Shown: positions 16,234-24,276 of the stretch, one piece after another
How positions within the stretch are numbered: position 1 is the stretch's first letter
How the letters are laid out: each line of letters begins with the position of its first letter
From: Solirubrobacter deserti
Lineage (GTDB): Bacteria > Actinomycetota > Thermoleophilia > Solirubrobacterales > Solirubrobacteraceae
NCBI RefSeq assembly: GCF_027587175.1
Contig: NZ_JAPCID010000030.1
Coordinates: 29,837-93,836 of the forward strand
Length of the DNA: 64,000 bases
Direction: 5' to 3'
The notes under the pieces: model-generated
What the model saw: the letters and a program-made list of their open reading frames with translations, nothing else
Told to the model about the DNA's origin: nothing
Database searches by the model: none
Translations under genes and position numbers: made by a program

Positions 16234-17772
16234 TCAGGGACGGACCAGGACGGAGACACTCCGACTCGTGCCGCGGGTGTACTGGAAGGCCGAGTCCTCG
16301 TCGGCGACCACCCGGAACCGGTATCTCGTCGGGCTGAACGTGCTTCGGAACCGGTACGAGAGGGAGTAGGTGCCGCTCGGACGGGTCCGAACCCACCGGC
16401 GGTTTGTCGCGACGGGCACCCAACGTCCGTTGCTGCGGACTTCGAGGCCGACCAGCACGCCGCCATCCGGGATCGGGCCCTCGACGCGTCCGCTGATGAC
16501 GGCAGAGCTCCCGTTGCGGACGCGCGTGTGGCGGGCACGAGCCGCGACCCGCGCCGCGGCGAGGACCGTCGTCTCCGCCGATGAGCTGCCATCCGGGTGG
16601 ACGACGCGAAACACGCGCGAGGGACCGCGCGGAAGTGCGAAGGAGAACGCGCCGTTCGCGCGGGATGCGAGCTTGCCGATCGTCGTCCACGGCCCGGTTG
16701 CCGCGTCGGCTTTGGGAAGGAACCCGCGCGACTGGATCTCGAGCGCACCGCCCGCGATCGGCTGCGACGAGAGGTCGAGCAGCCGTCCCGTGAGCCGTGC
16801 CCGGGTAGCTCGCAGGCGCAGGATCGAGGTCGGTGCGGACGTGGTCACGGGCGGCTGCGCAGGCGCGGCGACCACATAGGGGCGAGCCGGGGTGACGTCA
16901 GCGCGATTACCCGACGCGTCCTCGACCACGAAGCGGATGTCGTGCGTACCGACCGGCAGGGCTGCCGGGGTGAAGCCGACGACGGCGCCCGAGACCCGCA
17001 ACGGACACGGCTGAGGCGCTGCGAACTCGTAGCGAGAGCCCGGCGTCTCGCCGAGCGGCGAGCATCCGAGCTCCTTGGCCGCGAGTTCTTGCCACGGGCC
17101 GGATTGACCGACCCTTGCCTCGACGACGGCGCGGTATGCACCAACGCCCGCATCGGTCACGTCGAACAGCACTCGTTCGGCCCCGAGCGGGTGGACGTCG
17201 GTCACCACCGGCACGTTGTCGTCGCGAATCTCGGCTCGGAACCGCGACAGCGCGATGCTGGCGGCCACACCGGGCCCACAACTCGCACCGGCGTCGCACC
17301 AGACGCGCAGGTGCACGCTCTCCGTCAGGAATCCCGATCCACCGATGGCGCGACCGTCGCATCCCAGCCGAGCGGGCCACTCGGGCCAGACGTTGGTGGC
17401 ATACGCGACCGGCCCGCCGGCGCGCGCGACTTCGGCGAACGCACGCGTCCCACGCACCTCCGCGCACAGGGAGGCGCTGAACGCAGCGATCGACGTGTCG
17501 GGAGCCGCGACGAAGGACCACGCCTGCAGCGGATACACCTCAGGCAGCGGCGCCGTCAGCGAGACGCTCAACGGCCCGCCGTCGCTGCAGGCGTCCGCGC
17601 CGCGCGCAGGCGCCGGTTGCCCGCCGACGCTCGCGGACCGGACCCACCCGGACGCGTTCAACGGCCGCCCGGAAGGGGTCTGGCACGAATACACGGTCAT
17701 CGTCCCGGCGCGCGCCGCGTCGACCGTCATACAGCACGCGCCAACCATGACCAATACGGCAAGGCGAAGCAC
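16234..17772 (-). CDS. Large secreted protein, GTMTxYSC family, copy 2
   Basis: 512 residues. Signal peptide MLRLAVLVMVGACCM with cleavage after ARA, then GTMTVYSCQTPSG. The order of parts matches the downstream paralogue: N-terminal domain with several cysteines (likely disulfides outside the cell), an Ig-like domain with VEDASGN near residue 280, and two C-terminal beta domains ending FRVVADEDSAFQYTRGTS. It lacks the low-complexity linker. Lies 44 bases upstream of copy 1 in the same direction, so this is a tandem duplication. Function unknown. Confidence 0.78.
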   Translation of the reverse strand: MLRLAVLVMVGACCMTVDAARAGTMTVYSCQTPSGRPLNASGWVRSASVGGQPAPARGADACSDGGPLSVSLTAPLPEVYPLQAWSFVAAPDTSIAAFSASLCAEVRGTRAFAEVARAGGPVAYATNVWPEWPARLGCDGRAIGGSGFLTESVHLRVWCDAGASCGPGVAASIALSRFRAEIRDDNVPVVTDVHPLGAERVLFDVTDAGVGAYRAVVEARVGQSGPWQELAAKELGCSPLGETPGSRYEFAAPQPCPLRVSGAVVGFTPAALPVGTHDIRFVVEDASGNRADVTPARPYVVAAPAQPPVTTSAPTSILRLRATRARLTGRLLDLSSQPIAGGALEIQSRGFLPKADAATGPWTTIGKLASRANGAFSFALPRGPSRVFRVVHPDGSSSAETTVLAAARVAARARHTRVRNGSSAVISGRVEGPIPDGGVLVGLEVRSNGRWVPVATNRRWVRTRPSGTYSLSYRFRSTFSPTRYRFRVVADEDSAFQYTRGTSRSVSVLVRP

Positions 17773-17870
17773 AACGGCGCCACCGTGCCATGTGGCGTCG
17801 GTTCGCGCAACCCTCCAATGAGGGGACAGTCGACGGCGGTGCGTCCGCGCCGCCGCCTACCGTGGCAGCG

Positions 17871-19114
17871 GTGACGCTCTTCGAGGGACTCGTGTCGACG
17901 GCGGCGCCGCTGGCGGAGCGGATGCGTCCGCGCAACCTCGACGAGGTCGTCGGGCAGCGGGAGCTGACCGACCCCGCCGGGACGCTGCGGCGGGCGCTCG
18001 CGTCCGGGCAGCCGCACTCGTTGATCCTATGGGGCCCGCCAGGGTGCGGGAAGACGACGATCGCCCAGGCGATCGCGCGGGAGAGCGCGGCCGCGTTCGA
18101 GTCGCTGAACGCGGTGACGGACGGGATCGCCGATCTGCGCAAGATCGTCGCCCGCGCGACGGAGCGCCGTGCCATGGGACAGATGACGATCCTGTTCATC
18201 GACGAGATCGCGCGCTGGTCGAAGTCCCAGCAGGACGCGCTGTTGCCGCACGTCGAGAACGGCACCATCACGCTGCTGGGCGCCACCACCGAGCATCCTG
18301 GGCACGAGATCGTCCGCGCGCTGCGGTCGCGGCTGAAGATCTATCCGCTCACGCCGCTGTCGGACGACGACCTGCGCGAGGTCATCGAGCGCGCGCTCGC
18401 CGATCCCGAGCGCGGCCTCGGCGGCGCCCACACGCTCAGCGAGCCGGCGCTCGCGCGGTTGCTGGTCCACGCCGACGGCGACGCCCGCTCTGCGCTCAAC
18501 GCGCTGCAGGATGCGGCCACGACCAAGCCGCAAGGCGGCGAGATCGACGAGCAGCACCTCGTCGGCGCCCTCGGCAGCCGGCCCGGCACCTACAGCCGCA
18601 AGGACGAGTACTACGCGATCATCAGCGCGCTCATCAAGAGCATCCGCGGCTCGGACACGGACGCGTCGCTGTACTGGCTCGCGCGGCTCAAGCACGGCGG
18701 GGCTGACCCGAAGGTCATCGCGCGCCGGCTGATCGTCGCGGCCGGGGAGGAGATCGGCACCGCCGCTCCGGGCGCGATCGCGGTCGCCAACTCGGCGTTC
18801 GACGCCGTGGAGCGCGTCGGCGCCCCCGAGTGCTGGATCCCGCTCGCGGCGGTGACAGCTACCTCGCGCAGTCACCCAAGAGCTGGGCGGCCTACCACGG
18901 CCTCAAGGCGGCCGAGGCGCTCGTCGCGTCCACGCCGGCCTACCCGGTGCCGCCGCACCTGCGCAACGCGAGCACCGCCGTGGACGAGCAACTCGGTCAC
19001 GGCCGCGGCTACGTGCACGCGTCCCAGCCCGGCGGCGACCGGGTCCAGTTCATGCCGGACGCGCTGCGCAGCACCCGGCTCTATCAGCCCTCGGGCTCGG
19101 GTCGCGACCGCTAG
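17871..19114 (+). pseudogene. rarA: RarA/MgsA-like AAA+ ATPase, frameshifted near the C-terminus
   Basis: GTG start at 17871 gives VTLFEGL. Walker A GPPGCGKTT is at residues 55-63 and Walker B ILFIDE near 108. RarA is a AAA+ protein that acts at stalled replication forks. The frame runs to about 18845 (CWIPLAA), after which the homologous sequence (SYLAQSPKSWAAYHG through RLYQPSG) continues in another frame to the stop at 19114; a one-base loss explains it. The usual HRFNKxQQD is ARWSKSQQD here and TTENP is TTEHP, so the protein is also diverged. It may be a decaying paralogue, or the frameshift may be a sequencing error. Confidence 0.8.
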
Positions 19115-19941
19115 CCGCGCCGGAGGGCGAGGACGCCGCGCGGGCCGAACAGGTACGCGAGCCCGAACAGCACGGTCAGGACGACCACGATCATGCCGCC
19201 CGTGGAGGCGTCGAGGTGGTAGCTGAGGTAGGTGCCGAGCACCGTGGAGAGCACGCCCGTGCCGATCGCGAGCATCAGCAGCCGGTCGAAGCGGTCGGTC
19301 AACAGGTAGGCCGTGGCGCCCGGGGTGATGAGCATCGCAACGACGAGCACGATGCCGACGGCCTGCAGCGCGACGATCACCGTCAGCGCGAGTGCGCCGA
19401 GCAGGACCATCTCCAGCCGCCGCGGGGAGATGCCGATCGCGTGCGCGTGGACGGGATCGAACGCGTAGAGCACGAGCGACTTGCGCAGCAGCAGGAGCAC
19501 GACGACCACAAGCACGCCGAGCACGAGCACCTGGAGGATGTCGCCGTCGCTGACGCCGAGGACGTTGCCGAACAGGATGTGGAAGAGGTCGACCTGGGAC
19601 GGGATCACGCTCACGAGCACGAGGCCGAGCGCGAACAGGCCGGTGAAGACGATGCCGATGGCGGCGTCCTCCTTCACCCGGCTCGTGCGGTTCAGGCCGC
19701 CGATCAGGCCGACTGCGCCCGCGCCGAAGATGAACGCGCCCGCGGCGAACGGCGCGCCGATCACGTAGCTGAGCACCACGCCCGGCAACACGGCGTGCGA
19801 GACCGCGTCGCCCATCAGCGACCAGCCGAGCAGCGTCAGCCAGCACGAGAGGACGGCGCACGCGATGCCGACGACCACCGCGACGAGCATCGCGCGCTGC
19901 ATGAACTCGAACGTCAGCGGGTCGATCAGCCAGTCGATCAT
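19111..19941 (-). CDS. mntB: Manganese/zinc-type ABC transporter permease (MntB/ZnuB family)
   Basis: 276 residues with about eight membrane helices and the ABC-3 family features: LLGWSLMGDAVSHAVLPGVV near 40, GIVFTGLFALGLVL near 95, HAIGISPRRLE near 175 and a final helix ending YLFGPRGVLALRRG. It forms the membrane channel for the ATPase and binding protein encoded directly upstream, all overlapping by four bases. The binding protein's ligands suggest manganese. The stop overlaps the RarA-like gene's stop on the other strand. Confidence 0.88.
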   Translation of the reverse strand: MIDWLIDPLTFEFMQRAMLVAVVVGIACAVLSCWLTLLGWSLMGDAVSHAVLPGVVLSYVIGAPFAAGAFIFGAGAVGLIGGLNRTSRVKEDAAIGIVFTGLFALGLVLVSVIPSQVDLFHILFGNVLGVSDGDILQVLVLGVLVVVVLLLLRKSLVLYAFDPVHAHAIGISPRRLEMVLLGALALTVIVALQAVGIVLVVAMLITPGATAYLLTDRFDRLLMLAIGTGVLSTVLGTYLSYHLDASTGGMIVVVLTVLFGLAYLFGPRGVLALRRG

Positions 19942-20678
19942 GCGCGCAGGGCCTCCTGCGGCACGAAGCCGCCGAAGGCCTCGGCCAGCAGGTCGGGGCG
20001 CAGGACGTCGTCGGCGTCGCCGTGGGCGATGATGCGGCGGTTGATCAGCGCGACGCGGTCGCACAACGCGGGCACGGCCACGAGGTCGTGCGTGGAGACG
20101 ACGATCGTGCGGCCCTCGGCGGCCAGGTCGCGCAGCAGCTCGGTGATCGTGGCCTCGCTGCGCTTGTCGACGCCCGCAAACGGCTCATCCAGGAACAGCA
20201 GCTCCGCGCCCTGGGCCAGGCCACGGGCGACGAACGCGCGCTTGCGCTGGCCGCCGGACAGCGCGCCGATCTGGCGGTCGCGCAGGTCGAGCAGCTCCAC
20301 GCGCTCGAGCGCCTCGCTGACGCGCCGGCGGTCCTCCTCGCGCGTGCGCCGGCGCCAGCCCATCTGGCCGTAGCGGCCCATGGTGACGACGTCCTCGACC
20401 GAGACCGGGAAGGCCCAGTCGACGTCCTCGTTCTGCGGGGCATAGGCGACGCGGCCGGCGCGGCGGGCGCGCTCGGGGTCGGCGCCGTACAGGCGGACCT
20501 CGCCGGCGTCGACCTTCACGAGCCCCATGAGCGCCTTGAACAGCGTCGACTTGCCCGAGCCGTTCATGCCGATCAGCCCGTGCACGAGCCCGGGCTCGAC
20601 CGTGAAGTCGAGGTCGTCGAGCGCGAGCGTGTCGCCGTAGCTGACGGTCAGGCCGGAGGCGGTGATGGCGTCGGTCAT
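19938..20678 (-). CDS. mntA: Manganese-type ABC transporter ATP-binding protein
   Basis: 246 residues. Walker A GMNGSGKST (37-45), Q-loop in YAPQNEDVDW near 83 (the QN..VDWxFP wording is typical of Mn/Zn uptake ATPases), signature LSGGQRKRAFVARGL near 143, Walker B LLFLDEPFAGVD near 165, switch histidine in STHDLVAV near 197. Energises uptake through the adjacent permease. Starts within the binding-protein stop (ATGA). Gene names for this family vary; mntA is used here in the ATPase sense. Confidence 0.9.
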   Translation of the reverse strand: MTDAITASGLTVSYGDTLALDDLDFTVEPGLVHGLIGMNGSGKSTLFKALMGLVKVDAGEVRLYGADPERARRAGRVAYAPQNEDVDWAFPVSVEDVVTMGRYGQMGWRRRTREEDRRRVSEALERVELLDLRDRQIGALSGGQRKRAFVARGLAQGAELLFLDEPFAGVDKRSEATITELLRDLAAEGRTIVVSTHDLVAVPALCDRVALINRRIIAHGDADDVLRPDLLAEAFGGFVPQEALRA

Positions 20679-21589
20679 GTGGAGGCTCCCGTGAGGCCGG
20701 CGATGATGGTCTGCGCGTCGCGGCGCAGGAGATCGAGGTAGGTGGGGACCGGGCCGTCGGCCTGCGAGAGCGAGTCGACGTACAGCGCGCCCGCGAAGCG
20801 CGCGCCGGACTCGTTCGCGACCTGCTTCATGGCCTCGTCGCTCACCGTCGACTCGCAGAAGACGGCGGGCACCTGGCGCTCGCGCACGAAGTTCACGGTG
20901 CCGGCGATCTGCTGCGGCGTGCCCTCCTGCTCGGCGTTGACCGGCCACAGGTACTGCTCGGTCAGGCCGAAGTCGCGCGCCATGTAGGAGAACGCGCCCT
21001 CGCAACTCACCAGCGCGCGGCGCTGCGGCGGCAGCGCGGCCAGCTCGCGCTTCACGAGCGCCCCGACCTCGTCCAGCGCACCGCTGTACTCGCGCGCGTT
21101 GGCGGCGTACACGGCCGCACCCGCCGGGTCGAGGTCGGTCAGCGCCTTGCGGATGTTCTCGACGTAAATTTTCGCGTTGGAGACCGACATCCACGCGTGC
21201 GGGTTCGGCTTGCCCGCGTACTCGCTCTCGCCGGCGATCGGGATCGGCTGGACGCCCGTCGAGAGCGTCACGCTCTTGGCGTCGGCGAGGTCGACGAACT
21301 GCTCGAACCAGCGCTCCAGCCCCATGCCGTTCTGCAGGACGAGGTCGGAGGTGGCCGCGTTCTTGAGGTCGGACGGCGTCGGCTCATAGCCGTGGATCTC
21401 GGCGCCGGGCTTGGTGATCGACGCGACCTCGATCCGGTCGCCGCCGACCTGCCGGACCATGTCCGCGACCACCGTGAACGTGGTCAGCACCTTCGGCTTC
21501 CCCGAGTCGGCGTCGTCCGTGGCGCCGCAGCCGGAGAGCGCGAGCGCGAGGGCTCCCACGGCCACGATCCATCGGAGCGAGTTAGACAT
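20675..21589 (-). CDS. mntC: Metal ABC transporter substrate-binding lipoprotein, manganese type
   Basis: 304 residues. Lipobox LSGC with Cys21, so anchored to the outer membrane face. Cluster A-I metal-binding fold with the four ligands of PsaA/MntC: His66 (EIHGYEPTP), His131 (NPHAWMS), Glu197 (SCEGAFSYM) and Asp272 (LYVDSLSQ). The Glu/Asp pair and the absence of a His-rich loop favour manganese over zinc (family knowledge). First gene of the importer operon; a dyad overlaps its start codon and may be the binding site of a metal-sensing repressor. The ATG has no Shine-Dalgarno sequence. Confidence 0.9.
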   Translation of the reverse strand: MSNSLRWIVAVGALALALSGCGATDDADSGKPKVLTTFTVVADMVRQVGGDRIEVASITKPGAEIHGYEPTPSDLKNAATSDLVLQNGMGLERWFEQFVDLADAKSVTLSTGVQPIPIAGESEYAGKPNPHAWMSVSNAKIYVENIRKALTDLDPAGAAVYAANAREYSGALDEVGALVKRELAALPPQRRALVSCEGAFSYMARDFGLTEQYLWPVNAEQEGTPQQIAGTVNFVRERQVPAVFCESTVSDEAMKQVANESGARFAGALYVDSLSQADGPVPTYLDLLRRDAQTIIAGLTGAST

Positions 21590-21620
21590 GGCTAAAAATC
21601 TAGCGCATGACGTCTAACTC
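21579..21620 (-). promoter_or_regulatory. Candidate metal-repressor operator over the importer start
   Basis: Perfect nine-base arms GAGTTAGAC and GTCTAACTC (21579-21587 and 21612-21620) surround a nested CATG-CTA/TAG-CATG symmetry, with the importer's ATG inside the dyad. A DtxR/MntR-family regulator is a reasonable candidate given the gene it controls, but the site does not match a consensus I can quote, and no regulator gene is in the window. Confidence 0.45.
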
Positions 21621-21627
21621 GGTCGCG

Positions 21628-23064
21628 TTACGCGGCTGAAGCAGCGCTCCGGCGTCGTCTCGGCGGCTTGCCGCCCGCGGCTTCCACGAGTTCGGCCAGC
21701 GCCTCACGCAGGGCCTGGCCGAAGTCCTCGATGTCGGTGAGGGTGTCGTAGTCGCCGAGCAGGCCGAAGTCCATCCGGCCGTTGTAGGACATGACCGCGA
21801 CGGCGAGCGACTGGTTCTCGGGCAGGAACGCGACCGGGAACAGGTCCTCGAGCTCGCGGCCGAGCACATACAGCGGAAGCTGCGGGCCGGGCACGTTCGT
21901 GACGAGCAGGTTGAACAGGCGCGTGGAGAACTGCAGGCGCGACGCCTGGGCGAGGATCGTCGGCGGGGCGAGCGCCTCGAGGCCGACGATCGCGTCGGCA
22001 CCGACGGCCTGCTTGGAGCTCTTGAGGTCCTCCATCGCGTGGCGCACGACGCGCAGCCGGGCGACCGGGTCCTCGACGTAGACCGGCAGCGGGCCGCGCA
22101 TCACCACGATGCGGTTGCCGAGCTGGCCGTGCTCGTCCTTGGCCCGGACGGACACGGGAACGAGCGCCCGCAGCTCCAGCCCTTCGGTACGGACGCCGTG
22201 GGAGCGCAGCCAGGTGCGCAACCCGCCGGCCACGACGGTGAGCACGACATCGTTGACCGTGCCGCCGAGCGTGTTCTTGACGAGCTTGAAGTCGCTCAGG
22301 TCGTTGCGGACGAACGAGAGCCGGCGGTGCGGGCCGATCGGCACGTTGAGCGGCGTTTCGGGCGCCGGGTTCAGGCCCGCCCACGCGACCTCGCCGATGC
22401 CCTCCAGCGCCTCCTTGACGTGGTCGAGCGTCGAACCGGGGTGCGTCGCGGCGCCGACCGCGCCGGCGGCGACGTCGAACGGGAGCTTGAGCAGCCCTTT
22501 GACCCCGCGCGCGGCCAGCGCCAGCGGGGCCGGTTCGGGCTTGGCCGCCCATGGCTCGCCCTCGTGCGGCGCGATCTGCGGGACCGGCTCGAGGTCGAAC
22601 ATCACGGTCATCAGATCCACGCCGGACACGCCGTCCACCAGCGCGTGATGCGTCTTGGAGATCAACGCGAAGCGGTTGCCCTCGAGGCCCTGGACGAGCC
22701 ACAGCTCCCACAGCGGCTTCGCGCGGTCCAGCCGCTGCGAGTGGATGCGGGCGGCGAGCGCGCGCAGCTGTTCCTCGCTCCCGGGGTTCGGCAGCGCGGT
22801 GTGGCGCACGTGGTACTCGAGGTTGAACGTCGGGTCGTCGACCCAGATCGGCCGGCCCGTCTCCAGCGGCGGGAACGCGAGCTTGTGCCGGTAGCGGGGC
22901 ACGAGGTGCAGCCGCGACCGAATGTGGTTGAGGAAGTCCTCGTACGACGGCGGCGGGCCTTCGAAGATCAGCACCGCGCCGATGTGCATGTGGCTGTTCG
23001 CCCGTTCCTGAGCCAGGAACGAGGCATCCACGGCTGAGAGCCGGTCTCCGTGCGCCTGCGCCAT
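21628..23064 (-). CDS. Wax ester synthase/diacylglycerol acyltransferase (WS/DGAT)
   Basis: 478 residues, the normal length for the family. The catalytic HHxxxDG is present as HHALVDG at 139-145; further family blocks are PLWELWLVQGLEGNR (117-131), a GGTVNDVVLTVVAGGLR helix and a TNVPGP motif near 400. It transfers acyl chains from acyl-CoA to diacylglycerol or fatty alcohols, giving storage lipids at the membrane surface. The acyl-CoA dehydrogenase at 25613 also belongs to lipid metabolism but is not in the same transcript. Confidence 0.92.
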   Translation of the reverse strand: MAQAHGDRLSAVDASFLAQERANSHMHIGAVLIFEGPPPSYEDFLNHIRSRLHLVPRYRHKLAFPPLETGRPIWVDDPTFNLEYHVRHTALPNPGSEEQLRALAARIHSQRLDRAKPLWELWLVQGLEGNRFALISKTHHALVDGVSGVDLMTVMFDLEPVPQIAPHEGEPWAAKPEPAPLALAARGVKGLLKLPFDVAAGAVGAATHPGSTLDHVKEALEGIGEVAWAGLNPAPETPLNVPIGPHRRLSFVRNDLSDFKLVKNTLGGTVNDVVLTVVAGGLRTWLRSHGVRTEGLELRALVPVSVRAKDEHGQLGNRIVVMRGPLPVYVEDPVARLRVVRHAMEDLKSSKQAVGADAIVGLEALAPPTILAQASRLQFSTRLFNLLVTNVPGPQLPLYVLGRELEDLFPVAFLPENQSLAVAVMSYNGRMDFGLLGDYDTLTDIEDFGQALREALAELVEAAGGKPPRRRRSAASAA

Positions 23065-23076
23065 CCCCGCGGGAGC

Positions 23077-23790
23077 CTAACTGAGCGCTCCGATCAACCC
23101 AACCACGACCGCGACGAGCATCACACCGGTTAACACCCGCTCGTAGTGCGGGCTGGCCGCGAGGCGGGTGAACCCGCGTCGCCCGATCAAGTGCGCGACA
23201 ACCACCGCGGGCAGCAGGCCGAGCACGAGCGCGCCGTCGGGCGCGACGATGTCGCCGGAGGAGACGAGCGCGAAGGCGCCGAGCGCCGCGAGGCCGATGA
23301 AGCAGACCGTGAGCGTGTCGCGCACCTGCTCGGGCGGCGCGCCGCGGCCGAGCAGGTGCAGCAGGATGGGCGGGCCGTTGGTGGACGTGGTCGTCGTGAG
23401 CGCACCCGCGGCGAGCCCGGCGACGGACGGGGGGATGTGCGCGGTGGTGATCCGGCGAGCGAGCAGCGTCGCGAGCACGCCGAGCGTCACCGCTACCTGC
23501 AGCGCGACCTCGGGCAGCGCGCGCAGGGCCACGACACCCGCGAACGCTCCGGGCACCGCGAACAGCAGGATGACCACCGCCGCCCGCTTGAGCGGCTGCG
23601 GCGTGCGGTGCTCGGTCATCAGCGTGAGCAGGTTCACCTCGAGCCCGAGCAGGAGCAACAGCACCACCGCCGGCTCGGCACCCACCGCCGCGAACACGAG
23701 CGGCGCGGCGACGAGGCTGAACCCGAACCCGGTCGCGGCCTGCAACATCGTCCCGACGAACACGGACACACACGCGGCGGCAAGAAGCAC
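23077..23790 (-). CDS. TSUP (TauE/SafE) family permease
   Basis: 237 residues, about eight membrane helices arranged as two similar halves, each starting with a glycine-rich motif (GTMLQAATGFGFSLVAAP near 13; ALTTTTSTNGPPILLHLLG near 130). TSUP proteins move sulfite, organosulfonates or similar anions across the membrane; the substrate cannot be told from sequence. It lies 12 bases upstream of the WS/DGAT gene and may share its transcript. Confidence 0.85.
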   Translation of the reverse strand: MLLAAACVSVFVGTMLQAATGFGFSLVAAPLVFAAVGAEPAVVLLLLLGLEVNLLTLMTEHRTPQPLKRAAVVILLFAVPGAFAGVVALRALPEVALQVAVTLGVLATLLARRITTAHIPPSVAGLAAGALTTTTSTNGPPILLHLLGRGAPPEQVRDTLTVCFIGLAALGAFALVSSGDIVAPDGALVLGLLPAVVVAHLIGRRGFTRLAASPHYERVLTGVMLVAVVVGLIGALS

Positions 23791-23800
23791 GCCACCAACA

Positions 23801-23823
23801 TAAAGAGGGACAGTCCCTCTTTA
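23801..23823. repeat. Perfect 23-base palindrome, copy 1 of an intergenic repeat
   Basis: Eleven-base arms TAAAGAGGGAC and GTCCCTCTTTA around one central A. It shares the 19-base core GGGACAGTCCCTCTTTAGG with the element at 23871-23905. It could be a terminator for the 23897-24220 gene, or a mobile REP-like unit. Confidence 0.7.
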
Positions 23824-23870
23824 GGAAACGGCACCGCACAGAGCCAAAAACCGGTCGTGGACGGCGGGCG

Positions 23871-23905
23871 GGAACCTAAAAGGGGACAGTCCCTCTTTAG
23901 GTTCC
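23871..23905. repeat. Imperfect 35-base palindrome, copy 2 of the intergenic repeat
   Basis: Arms of 17 bases beginning GGAACCTAAA with two mismatches and a central A; contains the same 19-base core as copy 1 in the same orientation. The repeat supplies the TAA stop codon (23897-23899) of the neighbouring membrane-protein gene. Confidence 0.7.
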
Positions 23906-24220
23906 GGAGTCGCGCCAGCCCATGAAGGCGCGGGCGGCCGCGGCCTTGGGCGTGAGCGGAAGCGGCACCGGGGCCGGCGCCGGCGGCGCGGCGGGTGCGG
24001 GCAGAACGAGGGTCGGCTCCTCCTCGTACTCCGCGTCGTCGCTCGCGGTGGACACGTGCCACATGGCGAGCAGCGGGCCGCCACACACGACGAAGGCCGC
24101 GACGCCGAACGTCACGGGCGTCGCCGGCCAGGCCTCGGAGAGCCAGCCGGCGATGGCGGCGGCGAGGAAGACCGGGGCGGAGAGGGCAGCGAGGAGGGAG
24201 AGCGCACGCGGGGACGTCAC
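23897..24220 (-). CDS. Small two-helix membrane protein
   Basis: 107 residues from the GTG at 24220; the frame continues upstream but only to a TTG that would overlap the divergent permease gene start. Two hydrophobic segments (ALSLLAALSAPVFLAAAIAGW; TFGVAAFVVCGGPLLAMWHV), an acidic patch DDAEYEEE and a Pro/Ala-rich cytoplasmic tail ending FMGWRDSGT. The stop codon lies in an intergenic palindromic repeat. No known family; moderately likely to be a real gene. Confidence 0.5.
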   Translation of the reverse strand: MTSPRALSLLAALSAPVFLAAAIAGWLSEAWPATPVTFGVAAFVVCGGPLLAMWHVSTASDDAEYEEEPTLVLPAPAAPPAPAPVPLPLTPKAAAARAFMGWRDSGT

Positions 24221-24276
24221 GCGAACACGTATCGGCCACAAGCGTGAACGGCTTGACAGGCGGGTACGGGCCGTCA

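Noticed and set aside
17822..17835. Third copy of the GGGACAGTCCC palindrome upstream of the RarA-like gene
   Set aside because: Only about ten bases match (GGGGACAGTC) and the right arm is absent, so chance is sufficient.
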